Of a stretch of 64,000 bases of DNA, positions 1-11,517 are shown piece after piece (the stretch's first letter is position 1; every line of letters begins with the position of its first letter). The stretch is from Phellopilus nigrolimitatus (lineage: Eukaryota; Basidiomycota; Agaricomycetes; Hymenochaetales; Hymenochaetaceae): NCBI GenBank assembly GCA_021029095.1, contig JAJOHG010000044.1, positions 62,001 through 126,000 on the forward strand, in the 5' to 3' direction. The position numbers were made by a program, and so were the translations under genes. The notes under the pieces are model-generated. The model searched no databases and had not been told where the DNA came from. It saw only the letters and a list, made by a program, of their open reading frames with translations.

Positions 1-1
1 T

Positions 2-1447
2 GCACCCACTCCGACGAACTCACCTGGAGACCCACACGTTTTCGGGCGTGGGGATGCCTCCAACAAATTCACTAACCCTGGGTCGGCTCGAAATCGTAGC
101 AGTATTTTGACGACCTTCCGTATGTGGTTCAACGAAGACAGGAAAGGAAAGCGCAAAGCACCTGTACCGCCTCCCGCTGGTGTAGGCTCGAGTTCCGACC
201 AGGCGGCCGTTCCTGCGTCACCTGCCCGGACTCGCAACACATTCAAGAGACGAGGTGGGTGGAACGGGCAAAAACCGCGTGCAAAGCGCCCATCCATCTC
301 TTCACGTCGCTCGAGCAGTGTCAACTCTCGCCGCTCTTCTGTGACATCTATGCAGGTACTAATGGAGACGCCGCAGCACGGAATGGACAATATTTCGCGG
401 CAGCGTAGTGATCCAAGCAGGCGCTCATTCACGCCGAACTCCGAGTTCGAACGAGGCGATTACTCGTCACGGCCGTCCTCGATCCGAAGCTATAACATGC
501 ATCGGCACAGAAAGTCGCCTTCGGGAGGTTCAACTGGGTCGGCAGCGCGCTTCGGACGCACGGCGTCCCCTTTGCAGAAGTACCATCGGCGCGCTGGATC
601 CAGTTCCTCGACGCGGGTTGTTCGACAAACTCGGCCTTCGCAATCTCAAGGCATGCCTACTCGCCCTGCTCACGTCCGATCCAATTCGACCGCGTCATCC
701 ATTCACTCGCTACATTCATCTCGGCCTGGCTCGTTTTACGACGCCTCTGAAGGTGAAGGGCAGCGGACCGGCTCTCCGCTCCCGAACTATCTCACCAATA
801 GATCGTTAGACGAGACGCCCCGGCGTCCAGGATACAGCACAGTGCTCATCGCGCATAAGAAACAAACACCCTTTGTTGGCCCATCCGCGTCTAGCTTCAT
901 GACGTCCGTCAACCGTCTGGGTTGGAGGAAAGCGTGGGGTACCGAGCCTCCGGGTTGGCAGTCGCGGCAGGCACAATTCCCCGTGGAGGTACTCTCTGTG
1001 TTACCCGCCACTGACCAACCGACGGTGATCCGGGACGTATTCTCTGGTCGTCAATCAATCAACCTCGGTGATGACTCGGACTGGGTTGACGAGGACGACG
1101 ACTTCCCAGCCTTTGCTGGCGGGCTGGGGCAGATCCCAACGAACACGAATACATCGTCGGCGGCGGAAACTAAACAAATCTTTGATCAGCCCATGATGCT
1201 CTCGCCGCCGCCGCGGGGGAGCAATCGAGGGACGCGGAAGGGCGGAAAGGGCCGTGGAGGCGCACGTTCTCGCATTGGGCATTCACCGGTCAAATGCAGT
1301 ATGCCGCTACCTGGTAATGATGGCGTGTTCGACGGTCCCTCTGAAGTGTCTGATTCACGGATGAATCGCAGGCAGCTCCCGACCGCAAGGTCAGGACCGG
1401 CCTTCAGAGGTGCTGCAATTCAAGAGGAGGATGAAGATGAAGAATGA
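2..1447 (+). CDS. 3' part of a disordered Ser/Arg/Gly-rich protein (partial)
   Basis: The frame is open from the first bases of the window to a TGA at 1445-1447, so this is the C-terminal part (about 481 residues) of a gene that begins upstream. I do not recognise the family. The first two thirds are dominated by Ser, Arg, Pro and Gly with many RxxS-type sites, as in an intrinsically disordered phospho-regulated protein. Near the C-terminus a more ordered stretch contains NRLGWRKAW and IRDVFSGRQS, followed by an acidic patch (DDSDWVDEDDD), a Gly/Arg-rich patch (RGTRKGGKGRGGARSR) and a final EEDEDEE. Basic RGG-like and acidic segments would suit a nucleic-acid-associated or signalling scaffold, but that is inference. 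No intron is needed within this piece. Translation from the ATG at 122 would be an artefact, because the frame is open upstream of it. Confidence 0.7.
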   Translation, partial: APTPTNSPGDPHVFGRGDASNKFTNPGSARNRSSILTTFRMWFNEDRKGKRKAPVPPPAGVGSSSDQAAVPASPARTRNTFKRRGGWNGQKPRAKRPSISSRRSSSVNSRRSSVTSMQVLMETPQHGMDNISRQRSDPSRRSFTPNSEFERGDYSSRPSSIRSYNMHRHRKSPSGGSTGSAARFGRTASPLQKYHRRAGSSSSTRVVRQTRPSQSQGMPTRPAHVRSNSTASSIHSLHSSRPGSFYDASEGEGQRTGSPLPNYLTNRSLDETPRRPGYSTVLIAHKKQTPFVGPSASSFMTSVNRLGWRKAWGTEPPGWQSRQAQFPVEVLSVLPATDQPTVIRDVFSGRQSINLGDDSDWVDEDDDFPAFAGGLGQIPTNTNTSSAAETKQIFDQPMMLSPPPRGSNRGTRKGGKGRGGARSRIGHSPVKCSMPLPGNDGVFDGPSEVSDSRMNRRQLPTARSGPAFRGAAIQEEDEDEE

Positions 1448-1860
1448 GGACGGAGATGACAGTCGGGCAGTGGTTATGCTGCAGATTGCGATAATCTGCA
1501 CCCTTCATCTTAGGTTCGTTACTCGTTCTATTTATTATCCGTTACGGATTTGTTGCATTGTCTTTTGTTATTTTACCCATTCCCTAGTTTTTCAACTTCT
1601 ACTTCGTGGGCGGACCTTGTCTGACTTTACTTGCGACCCTTCCTCAGGACTTTGCCTATCTTACCTTTGACACCGCTTTCCTTCTTCTGAACACTGGGAA
1701 TAGATATGCACATACTTTTCTAGCCACTTCACTTCACGTCTGTTTTTGCACTGCGGTGCAAATCTGTAGTCATTTGGTAACAGTGATAAAGCTTGGCCTA
1801 GTGGAAACACCTGTAAAATGGTGACGGAACAGCTACAAATACACATCAAGGGAAAACGAG

Positions 1861-2985
1861 CTAGTTGTATATGCCTTGCTGTTCAAGGTTTGTCCACTCG
1901 CTATCAAATGCCGCCATTGGCAGAAAGCGCCATTCAACCCGCCTCAGATTTGGCGGGATCGAAGTGAAATTCCTCTTTTTGTTTATCCACGGTATGCGAA
2001 AGGGGTCGTCGGTTTCCACTGTCTCGACGCACTGTTCGCATTCTCCTGACCATAAAGAAGGATTGCTTTTCACGTCAAGTGCCCTCCGACCTTTCATCAC
2101 TGCAATGGTGAGTTCTACAGTGTGCAATTTCTGAAGGGAAGACAGACGTCCAGCGTACAGGGCCTAATACATGGAGGACATATCATATAAGACTAGAGCT
2201 CTGCAACAATCTGTATATAAGCAGAAAACAGACTCACGGGAAGCCCTTGTCCGCTTGTGTAGACGAGTTTATCTGGAAACGGTTCACTGAAACGTGGTAT
2301 GGCGCACGTATAGCACATACTGCACCAAACGGGTGGCTGTCGGAGCTGCAGAATGCAGAGGTCGGGAAACGCTTCTGCAATTGAGCTGAAGAAGGGGATA
2401 GGGCTCGGCCACATGCCGTCAAAGATTTCAAGTTCGCAGATTGTGCGTGGTAACGCCTTGAGAACCTCTGGGGAAGTGTAATTATCTTTGTCGAGGGGTA
2501 GAAAGAGCCTCGCACTGGTCAGACCATTAAAGTGGGAGAATCCAGACCGTGCGTGCTCGATATCATTTTCTGGATCTGGGCGAATCCAGCATACTGCTCT
2601 ACAAAAGCAAATTAGTAATTAGAAAGTGAGAGAATGGGAATATTTACTTTGCCCATTTATGAATGGAAGGAAGCTCACGAGCCATGAAATCGAAATCGGA
2701 TTCCTCTCGGATGTGTACGACTCGGAACCAATTCCGGAGGGACATGGTGCGCAAGGCTTTTGATGACCTTGAGAAGTTTTCCAGGTTTGACCATGATGGC
2801 TTGTAGAAAGAATCGCTTTCCGATTCCTCCGATTCCAAGTTGAGAGACGGGCTGAGCATCAGCAGGGATGCTACCTCCCAAATGATTTCCGTGTGCAAAT
2901 TTGCTGCTAGATGAGCTTGGCCCGGAGAGATAGTAGCATGCTCAAGCATGGTGGCAGCAAGTCTGAGTCTTCCAAGTCTCGTCAT
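1861..2985 (-). CDS. F-box-like protein (Agaricomycete type)
   Basis: Three exons on the minus strand (2985-2648, 2598-2238, 2130-1861), joined by GT-AG introns of 49 and 107 bp, give 322 residues without a stop. The N-terminal 40 residues carry an F-box-like helix pair (LHTEIIWEVASLLMLSP), followed by SRSSKALRTMSLRNWFRVVHI. This is the usual order of the Agaricomycete F-box-like proteins that would recruit substrates to SCF ubiquitin ligases. The rest holds irregular Leu-rich segments (for example LPRTICELEIFDG) and a Cys pair (CSMCYTC), and ends with a segment resembling the usual last beta-strand region of the family. The start was chosen at the first ATG of the open frame, 40 codons before the F-box core. 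Family-level assignment only; the substrate is unknown. A second, broken F-box-like gene lies at about 39.5-40.9 kb. Confidence 0.75.
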
Positions 2986-3498
2986 GACGAAGTGTCGATC
3001 TTCTTGTTCTTTACGTAAAATTGGATACTATGTGTATACAATTGACAAAAACCACAATTTGATAGAAGTCTCACTCATCATTCACAGAGAGATGCGTATT
3101 AGTGTCCACTGAGGTTCAATGGAGCAAAATCGACTGAGAAGAAAAATCAAACCGAAATCTACAATGCAGTTAGAGATAGACGCAAGGACTGAGGGATAAA
3201 CGTTTCAATGCAGGCCATGCAGTCTGGTTCTGAGACTCTGACTACAGATAAGTATAAAGGTAGGCACATGTAATAAGTAGGTCTGTAGATATATTTCCGT
3301 AGTATTACTGGCATAGCGTATCTTCTGATAACTAAGTGAAAATGCATTACAGTGAAATGAGTTTACGGTGCGATGTGTCTCGTAAGTAAATAAATAAAAG
3401 ACTGCGGCGAGTACGTATGTGGAGCCCCAACTCTAATAACCATGTCAAGCAATTACAATTTAGATATGTCAAGCGGTAAATCGAGGAATAAAGGGACT

Positions 3499-5165
3499 TC
3501 AGACCCCTGAGCTTCCAGAAGGTCCACCCCTCTCCCTGTACATCGGAGGGACGTCCAATATATCCTCCGCGTCCTCATGTTGAATGGCATTATGCTGCTG
3601 AGCTCTCGCCCTCTCTTCCGCAAGACGCTGCTTCTCAGACATCGACGCCGTGACCGGATGGCAGACGACCTGCATTGTTGAGCTCCTGCTTCCAATATGC
3701 CCTGGCGATATGCTGTGCGAAATGCTGTCGTGCGGGTTACCCGGAATAGGTTCACCTGGCATGCCGTAGATGCTCCCCGATGCAGACGAGACGCCTCCCG
3801 CGGTTAGGACTGTTTGAGCGCGCATGTGTTGGTATTGGTTACGAAGCAGCGGGACGTCGGAAGTGTCTGAGTCGGAGTGGAGTGCGCTCGTGACAGAGGA
3901 CAGCGCATACGGCACGTTGTTCTGCATCTGCATTCCCGGATTGACCTGATCACGCAGGACGTATGGCGAGAAACCGTCGTCGTCAAACGGCACGGCTCTG
4001 GTTGACTGCCGATAGATTCTCTTTTCGACGCTTGAAGTAGAAATACGCTGCGCCACCGGCTGAGACGAGGAGCAGCGCGATGCGGCCAATGACGCCACCA
4101 ATTACAGGCCCTTTATCGGAGGTATTGGAGGGCGTGGCTGTCGTGGTTGAATTAGGCGACTGGCTTCCTGACGATTGTTTCCCAGGACATGACGTGTCAG
4201 TAGAGCCAATCGAGTTTAGAAAGTTTGTCCCCATCGCCCATTGTCCAGTTCTTGTCAACCTTGTTAGACATAGACATGGAGAACGAAAGGGTCCGACGAA
4301 GACTCACGAGTCGGAAGCAGCGACTGGACAACAACAGTTCGTAAGTTCAGATACTAGCAAAAAGATAACAAATTCAACGTACTTATGAAATTTCCTCCCG
4401 GAGCAACTCGGTCGACATATAATAATCAATCGTCCTCTGCGCCGAGAGTATAATTCGTGATAGAAAAGTTGGTAGGGCTGGCCCCCACAACAGTAACAGT
4501 GTATGGCTTAGTCCCGCCGTTGATCCTGGCCGCCAGCTCATCGCATGTATTCACTTGCGACGACTTATCTACTGCAACTTCGATGGAACTCGTAAGTGTC
4601 GTCGGATGACAATTTGAGCTATTTCCAGCTGTGAAAGAACTTCATGAATGTCTGCTCGGAAACAGGAAAAAGGCGTCTTTAGATTACTCTGAACAATACT
4701 GTCTGTTATTTCTCCACTATTGCCTTTCGAATCAACCACGTACAGAAGAATTTGCGTGCCTGGAAAAGTAAGAGGTGAGCATCCCGGAGAAAACAACCAT
4801 GGTGATCAGGTCGAAGACCTTGAGCATGGCGCACGACATAAGTCAAATTTTGCGGGTCCGAGCCCAAATAATCGGTCATGCCGATGCCGCCAAGTTCGAA
4901 CGAAAGCATGTAGAACGGAGGAACGGCATCGATCTGTGAACCCGGAGTCAACGGCCTAAGGTAGATGTGTATAGTCTCGCATTCGAATGGACCGTCTGGT
5001 GACGCGAGAGCCGCCTAACGAAAGAGTGCTAGTTAGTACGGTCATGTATCTCCGCAACAAAAGAGGTGTACACCACACAGTAAGGTTCCACTGAAAGGCC
5101 TGCTGCTGAGCTCTCGTAAATCGCAGAAAGCCTACGAGGAAAAAGGCGAGACAAAAGAACATCAT
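3499..5165 (-). pseudogene. Secreted/type I membrane glycoprotein, frame broken twice
   Basis: Six exons read on the minus strand: 5165-5079, 5014-4819, 4759-4688, 4628-4383, 4323-4308 and 4250-3499. Exon 1 encodes a signal peptide (MMFFCLAFFLVGFLRFTRA). The ectodomain has the pattern of basidiomycete cell-surface glycoproteins (PPFYMLSFELGG, GTQILLYVVDSKGNSGE, NTCDELAARINGGTKPYTVT) with many N-x-S/T sites. A transmembrane helix (ALLLVSAGGAAYFYF) and a basic stop-transfer KRRK follow, then a roughly 170-residue Ser/Gln-rich cytoplasmic tail. Two lesions interrupt the frame: an in-frame TGA at about 4436, after LGAEDD and before LLYVDRVAPGGNF, and a +1 (or -2) shift between about 3985 and 4040, just after the helix. 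All splice sites and phases outside these points agree. Either the gene is a recent pseudogene or the assembly has two consensus errors. Function unknown. Confidence 0.65.
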
Positions 5166-5475
5166 CTCTTTGTCCAACGTCGTGTGTGCCACAGTATTGA
5201 CGATGAGTCTAAGTAAGGGAGGGTGTGAGCGACACAATCCAAGAAAAGTGCCCCTTCTCTCGCTCGTTCGATGCAGCGGCGGGCTGCGAAGCGAACGGCC
5301 GAAGAGAACCAAAGCAGACGACGGGTTCAGTCAGGAGTAGGACGGAGACACCTGCAATTTGCTTGAGAAAAAGACGGGCTCCAGCGGATTTTCAGGTTAA
5401 CCGAATTTATAGTTATTAATAAAAATGAGGCGCTTCGAAGGATTAGCAGTACACAGTTCGGGTTCAGACGGCATC

Positions 5476-5491
5476 GATGCGCATGCGCATC
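5476..5491. repeat. 16-bp perfect palindrome upstream of the glycoprotein gene
   Basis: GATGCGCATGCGCATC reads the same on both strands. It lies about 310 bp upstream of the minus-strand start at 5165. It could be a binding site for a dimeric regulator; nothing else supports a role. The surrounding stretch (5166-6169) shows no gene. Confidence 0.4.
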
Positions 5492-6169
5492 AACGCCACG
5501 ATGTGACCTTTACAAAACCGCGAAGGTCGATGGGGGTTGATGGACCTTATTTCGAGATCGTCCAATGCTTCCTTGTACACTCGCTCGGAATCGCTTAGAA
5601 GACGCCAAGGGCATACATGCTAAAGTCGGAGGTGCGGCCTGGTGCAGCCGTCTTCGGAGACCGTCACACAGTGTTCAACAGTGGGGCGTTGGCAAGCGAC
5701 GTTGGTGCGCATTGCACAGCTCTTCAAATCACAAGCTCTCCATTCGCGACTTCCTTATGAGACCTCTGCAACCAGCACAAGGAAAAGTTGCAGCTGACAA
5801 TCGAGTACCTCGATCCCTATGGCGGGCAAAAAAAATCAGCATTTTTTTTGCTCAAAATATGACAGAATAATACACCACAGATGGAGAGAAACGTAACAGA
5901 GCTGAGGCTAACGATAAAAAAAAATTGTCCTCATCACGACTATGGCTCAGGAGTAAATTCCTGCCCGATCCCCGAGCCCTCCTTATAATAGCGATCGGGC
6001 CCACTACCCACCACCAACCTAACCAGATCTCCAAACCACGAGAAAACCCGCCGCACCGCCGATCGAGATCACCGAGAAGCGAAAAAAGTGCATAGCATAG
6101 GTGAAGCAGACACGGTCAAGGGTATGTACAGTGCGCGCCGCCGAGGCCGCAGGCTGCCTGAAACCGGGC

Positions 6170-7130
6170 TCAGTTCTTGTTACCGGTAGTCTTGACGATT
6201 GGGACAATGATGATGACAAGAATGATTGCGACAGCAACAGCGATGATGATTCGCATCTGAAAAGCAGTAAAATAAGCCGTTAAACCACCTCGAAGACCTC
6301 ACTGTTGGACTCCACACGTACTTTCATATCTTTCCACCTAGCGTAGCAAGGTAATTATGAGGCACGACTTATATTCAATAGACAATCAAACATACCACAT
6401 GTTCTGTTGAGAGAAAGAAAAATCGGTCTCTGACCCTCCATTAGAAAGTTTTATGGAGAGCTCACCTTCCGCACTTTGTTGGCGCCTCTCCGGAAGTTTT
6501 GTGCCGATACTGCGAGGTCATCTGCATAGAATGAAAGGCGGGAGTTAGAAAACAGCATCATTAAGCGCCGCTCAAAACTACACAGCTGGCAAGAAAAAAA
6601 AGTATTTGAAACAACAGTCCCATCGTAAATTTGACATAAGAGCTTTAGGAAGGGAACACAAAGGGGGTCGAGGAACGCTCGACAGTTCCTCCGAGTTCGT
6701 CCGACGAACCACTACGACCGCACATATCGTCCTGTCACCATTTCACCATTCTCTCGTGGCTAGACCAGCAGAAAAACCAGACGACTCTGGAGAAAACTCC
6801 GACTCACCCGTCTTGTCCTGCAAGTTCGCCAGCGTATCTCCACGTTCCACCACGGATTGGATGTTCTCGTTCATGATCTTCTGTGCACCCTCCACCTCCT
6901 GATGCAAGCGGCTGATCTTGGGGTCGCCCCTTGTCGGTTCATTTCCACCGCTGCCGCCTGAGCGAGGAACGTAAGGGTCGTATCTATGAGCGAACGCTGT
7001 GTCAGACGTTGTGCTGTTGCCGGCCGAGTGTCATGCGGCCTTTACGAAGCCTTACCTGTCTGTTGAGCGCAAAACACGAGATTCAGAGTCAACTCAGTAG
7101 CATAGAAAGTCGCTACTCACTGTTGTCCAT
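6170..7130 (-). CDS. Synaptobrevin/VAMP-type R-SNARE
   Basis: Seven coding exons on the minus strand give 118 residues: 7130-7121, 7059-7056 (4 nt), 6983-6808, 6521-6466, 6403-6396 (8 nt), 6337-6322 (16 nt) and 6256-6170. All introns are GT-AG and 50-290 bp. The protein has a short N-terminus (MDNNRYDPYVPRSG), one SNARE coiled-coil from about residue 30 to 85 with the zero-layer Arg in VVERGDTL, the juxtamembrane WWKDMK motif, and a C-terminal membrane anchor (MRIIIAVAVAIILVIIIVPI). This is the layout of Snc1/Snc2-like v-SNAREs, which pair with plasma-membrane and endosomal t-SNAREs for exocytosis and recycling. The 4-nt exon restores the frame into the conserved YDPYVPR, and the 8- and 16-nt exons together encode NMWWKDMK. 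An ATG farther upstream is in frame with the first exon but would add an atypical N-terminal extension. Confidence 0.88.
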
Positions 7131-8120
7131 GGCGGAGTCGTTGGTGTTGCGTGGAGAGAGTGTTACGGTCGCCTCGCGTCGTCGTCGCTGCCTAAGATCA
7201 CCAACAGAGGCCGCAGCGGTCATCCAACCCGAAATGGCAAGCACCGCCCCACGCCACTCCAAAAGAGAGTGAAACCCATTATTTTGTTTTCCCAAAATTC
7301 AAATCTGTTCAGGCACTCTCCTGTGGGTCTAAACTCAGACTGTTTAATACCCAGCAAACGCTAGCAGTCAAGCACTCTAGGCTTGGCCTCGGGCTCGCCA
7401 CACATGTAGCCTGTTCAAAAGCTGAGGACTACATTTTCACCCGCGTCTCGGAATGACGATATGGAGAAGGAGAAAAAAAGAAGTTCAATCATTACTACTG
7501 AGCATTACCAACTTGCGCCAAGTCTAGCGATGTTTACAGTACACGCCCTTGTAATCCTCCTACATGTATTTTCTCGGGATATGTCTTAGTAGTTTCCATA
7601 TTAAAGACTTCGACTGCCAAACTCAATAAAATTAATATGCACGGCGGATGTTTGTTTAGGTTCGTAAAGCACAGTCAAAAGCTGTAGACGATTGCCTACA
7701 TACGGACACACCTCTCCTGAATATTTCGCGGACTTAAATCCCAAAGCCAGCCGTAGCAAATATAGATGAATGACCTAAGCCGGATCAATAGCCGAAAGCA
7801 GTTGCCGAGCCGGAAGGAAGCCGGACGCAGTAGGACGAGTCAGACGCTCATTACTGACAGTGAAAGCCACCTCAAGCCGCCTCTACCAAGGTGAGTCCGA
7901 GTTTTTCTGCCATTTTACAACCCGTCGTCGTCCGAGAATGCGTTAGGAGTATGGGGGACTGCTGCAAGTGCCGGAAAGGTCGTAAAACGGGGTGGATTGG
8001 TGGGTTGGGAGTGTGGATGACGCTCGGGCGTGACGGAGGCGGAGGCGGAGGCGAAGGCGACCGTAAACAATCAGAGTGCTGACGACGCTTTTGCTGCACT
8101 CGTTACTTGCTCCCTAACAG
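7131..8120. other. Intergenic: divergent promoters of R-SNARE (-) and eL24 (+)
   Basis: No coding signal. A likely 5' untranslated donor for the eL24 transcript (CCAAG followed by GTGAGTCC) lies at about 7890. A matching acceptor with a branch-like CTAAC (CCTAACAG) ends at 8120, directly before the start codon. The remainder is ordinary AT/GC-mixed spacer. Confidence 0.4.
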
Positions 8121-8928
8121 ATGGTGCGTTCGTGCTTACACTCGGATCGCAGTCGCTCGTCGCTGACGGAGCACCCCGCTCGGGGCTAACAGAAGGTTGA
8201 AATCGACTCGTTCTCGGGCTACAAAATCTACCCCAGCAAGGGGCGCCTGTTCGTCCGCGGCGACAGCAAAGTGCGTCTACCCGACCGCGCGCGCTCGCCC
8301 GCCCACATTCGGCTGCTGAACCCCCGTCTCTGCAGGTCTTCCGCTTCGCGAATGGCAAGAACGAGTCGCTCTTCCTGCAGCGCAAGAACCCGCGCAAGAT
8401 CGCGTGGACGCAGGTCTACCGGCGCATGCACAAGAAGGGGCTCGCCGAAGAGGCCTCCAAGAAGCGCACGCGCCGCACCGTGAAGCACCAGCGCGGCATC
8501 GTCGGCGCCGACCTCGCCGCCATCGCCGCGCGCCGCAACCAGACCGAGATCGACCGCACCAAGGCCCGCCAGGCCGCCATCGCCCGGGCCAAGGCAGAGA
8601 AGAAGGACAAGGAGTCGAAAAAGGACAAGACCAAGGTGCGTTGCGTTTTCCTTCCCGCCTGCATCTCGCTCTGAACTTGTCTATTGAAACGCTTGTGCGC
8701 AGGTCCGCCCCAACGTACCCTCCGGCCCCAAGGTGTCGAAGCAGCAGATGAAGGGCGGCAAGGCGGTCGTTGATCGGTCTGTCGTTCTGTCTGTCGGGGT
8801 CTTTCTCTTCTCTCTATGCATCACTCGCACCCGCATGTCTTCCTGCTGTTAACTACCACTATATGTATATGAAGCGGCCTTGTCATGCACCATGCCATGC
8901 TATGCCTTCGTTTCTTCAGCACGGTTAG
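8121..8928 (+). CDS. RPL24: 60S ribosomal protein eL24
   Basis: The start codon stands alone in its exon (8121-8123, followed by GTGCGT). Exons 8193-8270, 8336-8635 and 8703-8765 follow. The product starts MKVEIDSFSGYKIYPSKGRL and contains the L24e signature (FRFANGKNESLFLQRKNPRK, WTQVYRRMHKKG) and the conserved KHQRGIVGADLAAI region, then the Lys/Ala-rich tail that bridges to the 40S subunit. The 3' end is uncertain. Reading on past 8765 gives a 29-residue hydrophobic extension ending at TAA 8850-8852, which the family lacks. A last intron (8766-8919, weak donor GTCGTT, good acceptor TTCTTCAG) would give a normal end, GGKAHG stop at 8926-8928, and 150 residues, close to the usual length of about 155. 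I prefer the spliced end. Confidence 0.9.
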
Positions 8929-9038
8929 CACCAGAAGTTCCTGTTTGACCACCTGATGCTTTTTTCAGAATTGCGCAGAATGCAATCGTTCAAAGCAACT
9001 ATGTTTTGGAAACATTATAAGGATATTAATAGTAGACG

Positions 9039-10307
9039 TCAATCCATCCATACGAACGACGTCCGGTTCTGCACTTCCGAATTCTGTGCTCGAAGCGTCA
9101 AGTTCCCGCCGCTCCCCGTCCTCTCAAACACCATGACGCCCGCCCCGCCGACCATGCCGCCCGCAACAAGATACCGGTCCTCGTCGCCAAAGAACTGCAT
9201 GCCGCGGACCTGCTCGAGCCCCGTATACACATGGTCGGCAAGCGCGAGCGTGCCAAGCGGGCCGGCCTTGAACACCGCAACCGCGTCGCCGCGCGAATCC
9301 TGCGCGCCGCTATTCGTGTTGCGGTTCGACGCAAAGACAAACGGCTCGCCGAACTGCCTGCGAGGCGGGCGCGACGAGGAGCTCGCCGGCCGCGAACGCC
9401 GCGCCGGCGGACGCGTCGGGTGGGACGATGGAGAGGTTCGCGGCGAGTGCGGGCGCGGTCCCGTTCGGCGCGGGCGGGAGCATCTGCGCGGTCAGCGTGC
9501 TGCTCGTCTCGTGCAGCGTATACAGGCATCCGCCCACGAGCGCGATGTGGCGCGGGCCCGAGCCCGCGGGCTGCGCGACGGCGCCCTGGATGGTCCATGC
9601 CCCCGGGGTGTCGTTGGACGCCTGCGCGAGGCGCCAGACCGTGTCCGCTCCCTGTTCTCACTTTGCGTTCGGTAAGAAGGCTCGAAGGAAAAATGAGCAC
9701 ACATGCGTTTGGCGTACCAGGTCAGGGACGAGCACCTCGTTGCCGTTCTGCAGCGCCATGTGCGGGTGGGACACGGGCGCGGGGAAGGCGATCGTCTCCG
9801 TGGCGTTCGACGTGTCGAAGTGCAGCGGGTCGCCGGTCGTAGGGATGATTTTGCCGTTCCCGGAGCCGTACTGTGATATTAATGATGAGAAAGGAAGCTG
9901 CGAAAGTGAGAAATAAAAGGCGTATATGCGTACGTTCATGATAGCGACCTGGCCAGGTACTGAGCGGAACCGCGAACGCCGGCCCATTCCGCCCGAATCG
10001 ACCGTCGAGATCGCGTCGCTCAGAAGCCCGTTCCCGTCGATGGTAAAGGCCTGCAGCGCGCCCTGCTGGTCTTCGTTTACAGCGCTGTACATAGCACAGT
10101 ATCACAAGATAAATAACCTCCCGAATACACAAGTTGAGCAAAGACGCACTAAAGCACGCTCTTATTCGTCGGATGAAGCGCGATCCACGACGGGTTCTCT
10201 CCGGTTGGAGACTGGCCCGACAGGCTCAGGACGTTGCTGTCCGAGTTGAAAACGTACGTCGACACGAAGGACGTGTAGCCTCCAGCAAGCAGTGTGAAGT
10301 TGACCAT
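9039..10307 (-). pseudogene. Lactonase-type beta-propeller protein, copy L1 (frameshifted)
   Basis: Four exons on the minus strand (10307-10150, 10084-9934, 9870-9718, 9651-9039) encode a close paralogue of the intact gene at 34028-35320. Family features are the repeated blade motifs, for example NPSWIALHPTNK, VSHPHMALQNGNEVLVPDL, GSGPRHIAL, LYTLHETSSTLT and QVRGMQFFGDEDRYLVAGG, as in the 7-bladed lactonase/6-phosphogluconolactonase-like family. Against L2, exon 2 has the same length but carries a -1 and a compensating +1 indel (about 9985 and 9958), which scrambles about 13 residues. Exon 4 has a net +1 near 9360 (after LLVAPASQ) that would truncate the protein before FVFASNRNTN. L1 also lacks the intron that L2 carries between HIAL and GYLYTL. 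The gene diverges from the GH12 gene downstream. The true substrate is unknown. Confidence 0.75.
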
Positions 10308-11517
10308 GGTTGGCTCACGATCCTTAGGGAGCACAGCGGCTCAGTCGAAAATCTCGACTAGCACGCGTGCCAGAAGTCGTGCTTTTATACACCCAGCGCC
10401 CGGCCACGCTGATGGGACTATCAGCAGCGAAAAAGACAAAAGACAAAATGCAGTGATGTTCCGAAGAGTGGTGATTGTCTCGTGGGTAGTGTGGCAACGC
10501 CTCCGCCTGCGTGGTGCGAAATATCCGAAGCGAATAAAACAACACATGAAGGAACAAGGGTCCTGTCGCTAGCGATGTGGCCCACGCTGCAGGACCTGCC
10601 ATGCCAAGATGACTCGGAGGTTGCACATGTTTTTGGGACGCGACCGAAACGCGTCGTGCACGTGCCGTCCGTCTTCCCACTTTTTGAAGTTCTTCCGCCT
10701 TCAATATCTGTTTCGATGCTTCAATATGTCCAGCCATTATTTTGAATCTAGAAAGTGCTCTCGAGACTCAGGATCCGTCTCCAATTTGGATCTGGCTTCT
10801 TCGGAAGATGAGGGCTTAAACCTCGGAAGCTGGCTTCAAGTAAATCACGTCTCTCGGCTCTGACACACGGCTCTCCTATTCTAACAAGCTGTTGGCCACT
10901 GTTTCTACGAGATATACTATCATTTCGGTTCATCCATCACTTAGGCCACTAGTAACCCCGAGTACACATGACTTCTGCTGCGCGCGGTTCCGTTGACCAT
11001 CCAGTGCTTGGATCCACTCGTCGAGAAGACCAGACCCACGTGCCTCTCAAATAAAGGATGCGAGAGTAAGTCCGCCAAAGACTGTGTTTGCATATTAGAG
11101 AAGGAAGGCAATGACGACAGTCGTCCACGCGCAGCCGCGGATATTAGAATCACAGTGTGCTCTTACCGTTCCCGGGGCGGCCACCGGGTTCGTCCACCTC
11201 TTGCACAAGTCTTTCCGGAGTGCATCATACATGCTTGTCTAGTAGCGGACCGCTGAATTTTTCCCCCCTGTTCTTGTGCCTGCTCTCTGGTCTTAGCTGA
11301 GCCGTTTCATGAAGTACGGAGAAACAGGATGCAGCCCGAGGTAGTGACGACCGCTCGTGCGCGTCCACGTCACGGAAATCCGGGAGTGATACAGCGGGAG
11401 ATCCAGGATGCCAACACATCCTCGACATAAAAACAAAGACGAATGACCGAGCCCAAACGGCGCCCCCCGTATCCCTACTCAAGAACAAAAACGAATACCG
11501 CAACGACCAATTCGAGG
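10308..11517. other. Intergenic between L1 (-) and GH12 (+)
   Basis: I see no exon chain or RNA gene here. The two flanking genes diverge, so the 1.2 kb holds both promoters. An AT-rich CATAAAA stretch at about 11425, some 90 bp before the GH12 start, could be its TATA element. Confidence 0.35.

Noticed and set aside
4381..4440. TGA in the glycoprotein gene as programmed readthrough or selenocysteine
   Set aside because: The following base is T, not the CTA readthrough context; Agaricomycetes are not known to use selenocysteine; and a second lesion lies downstream.
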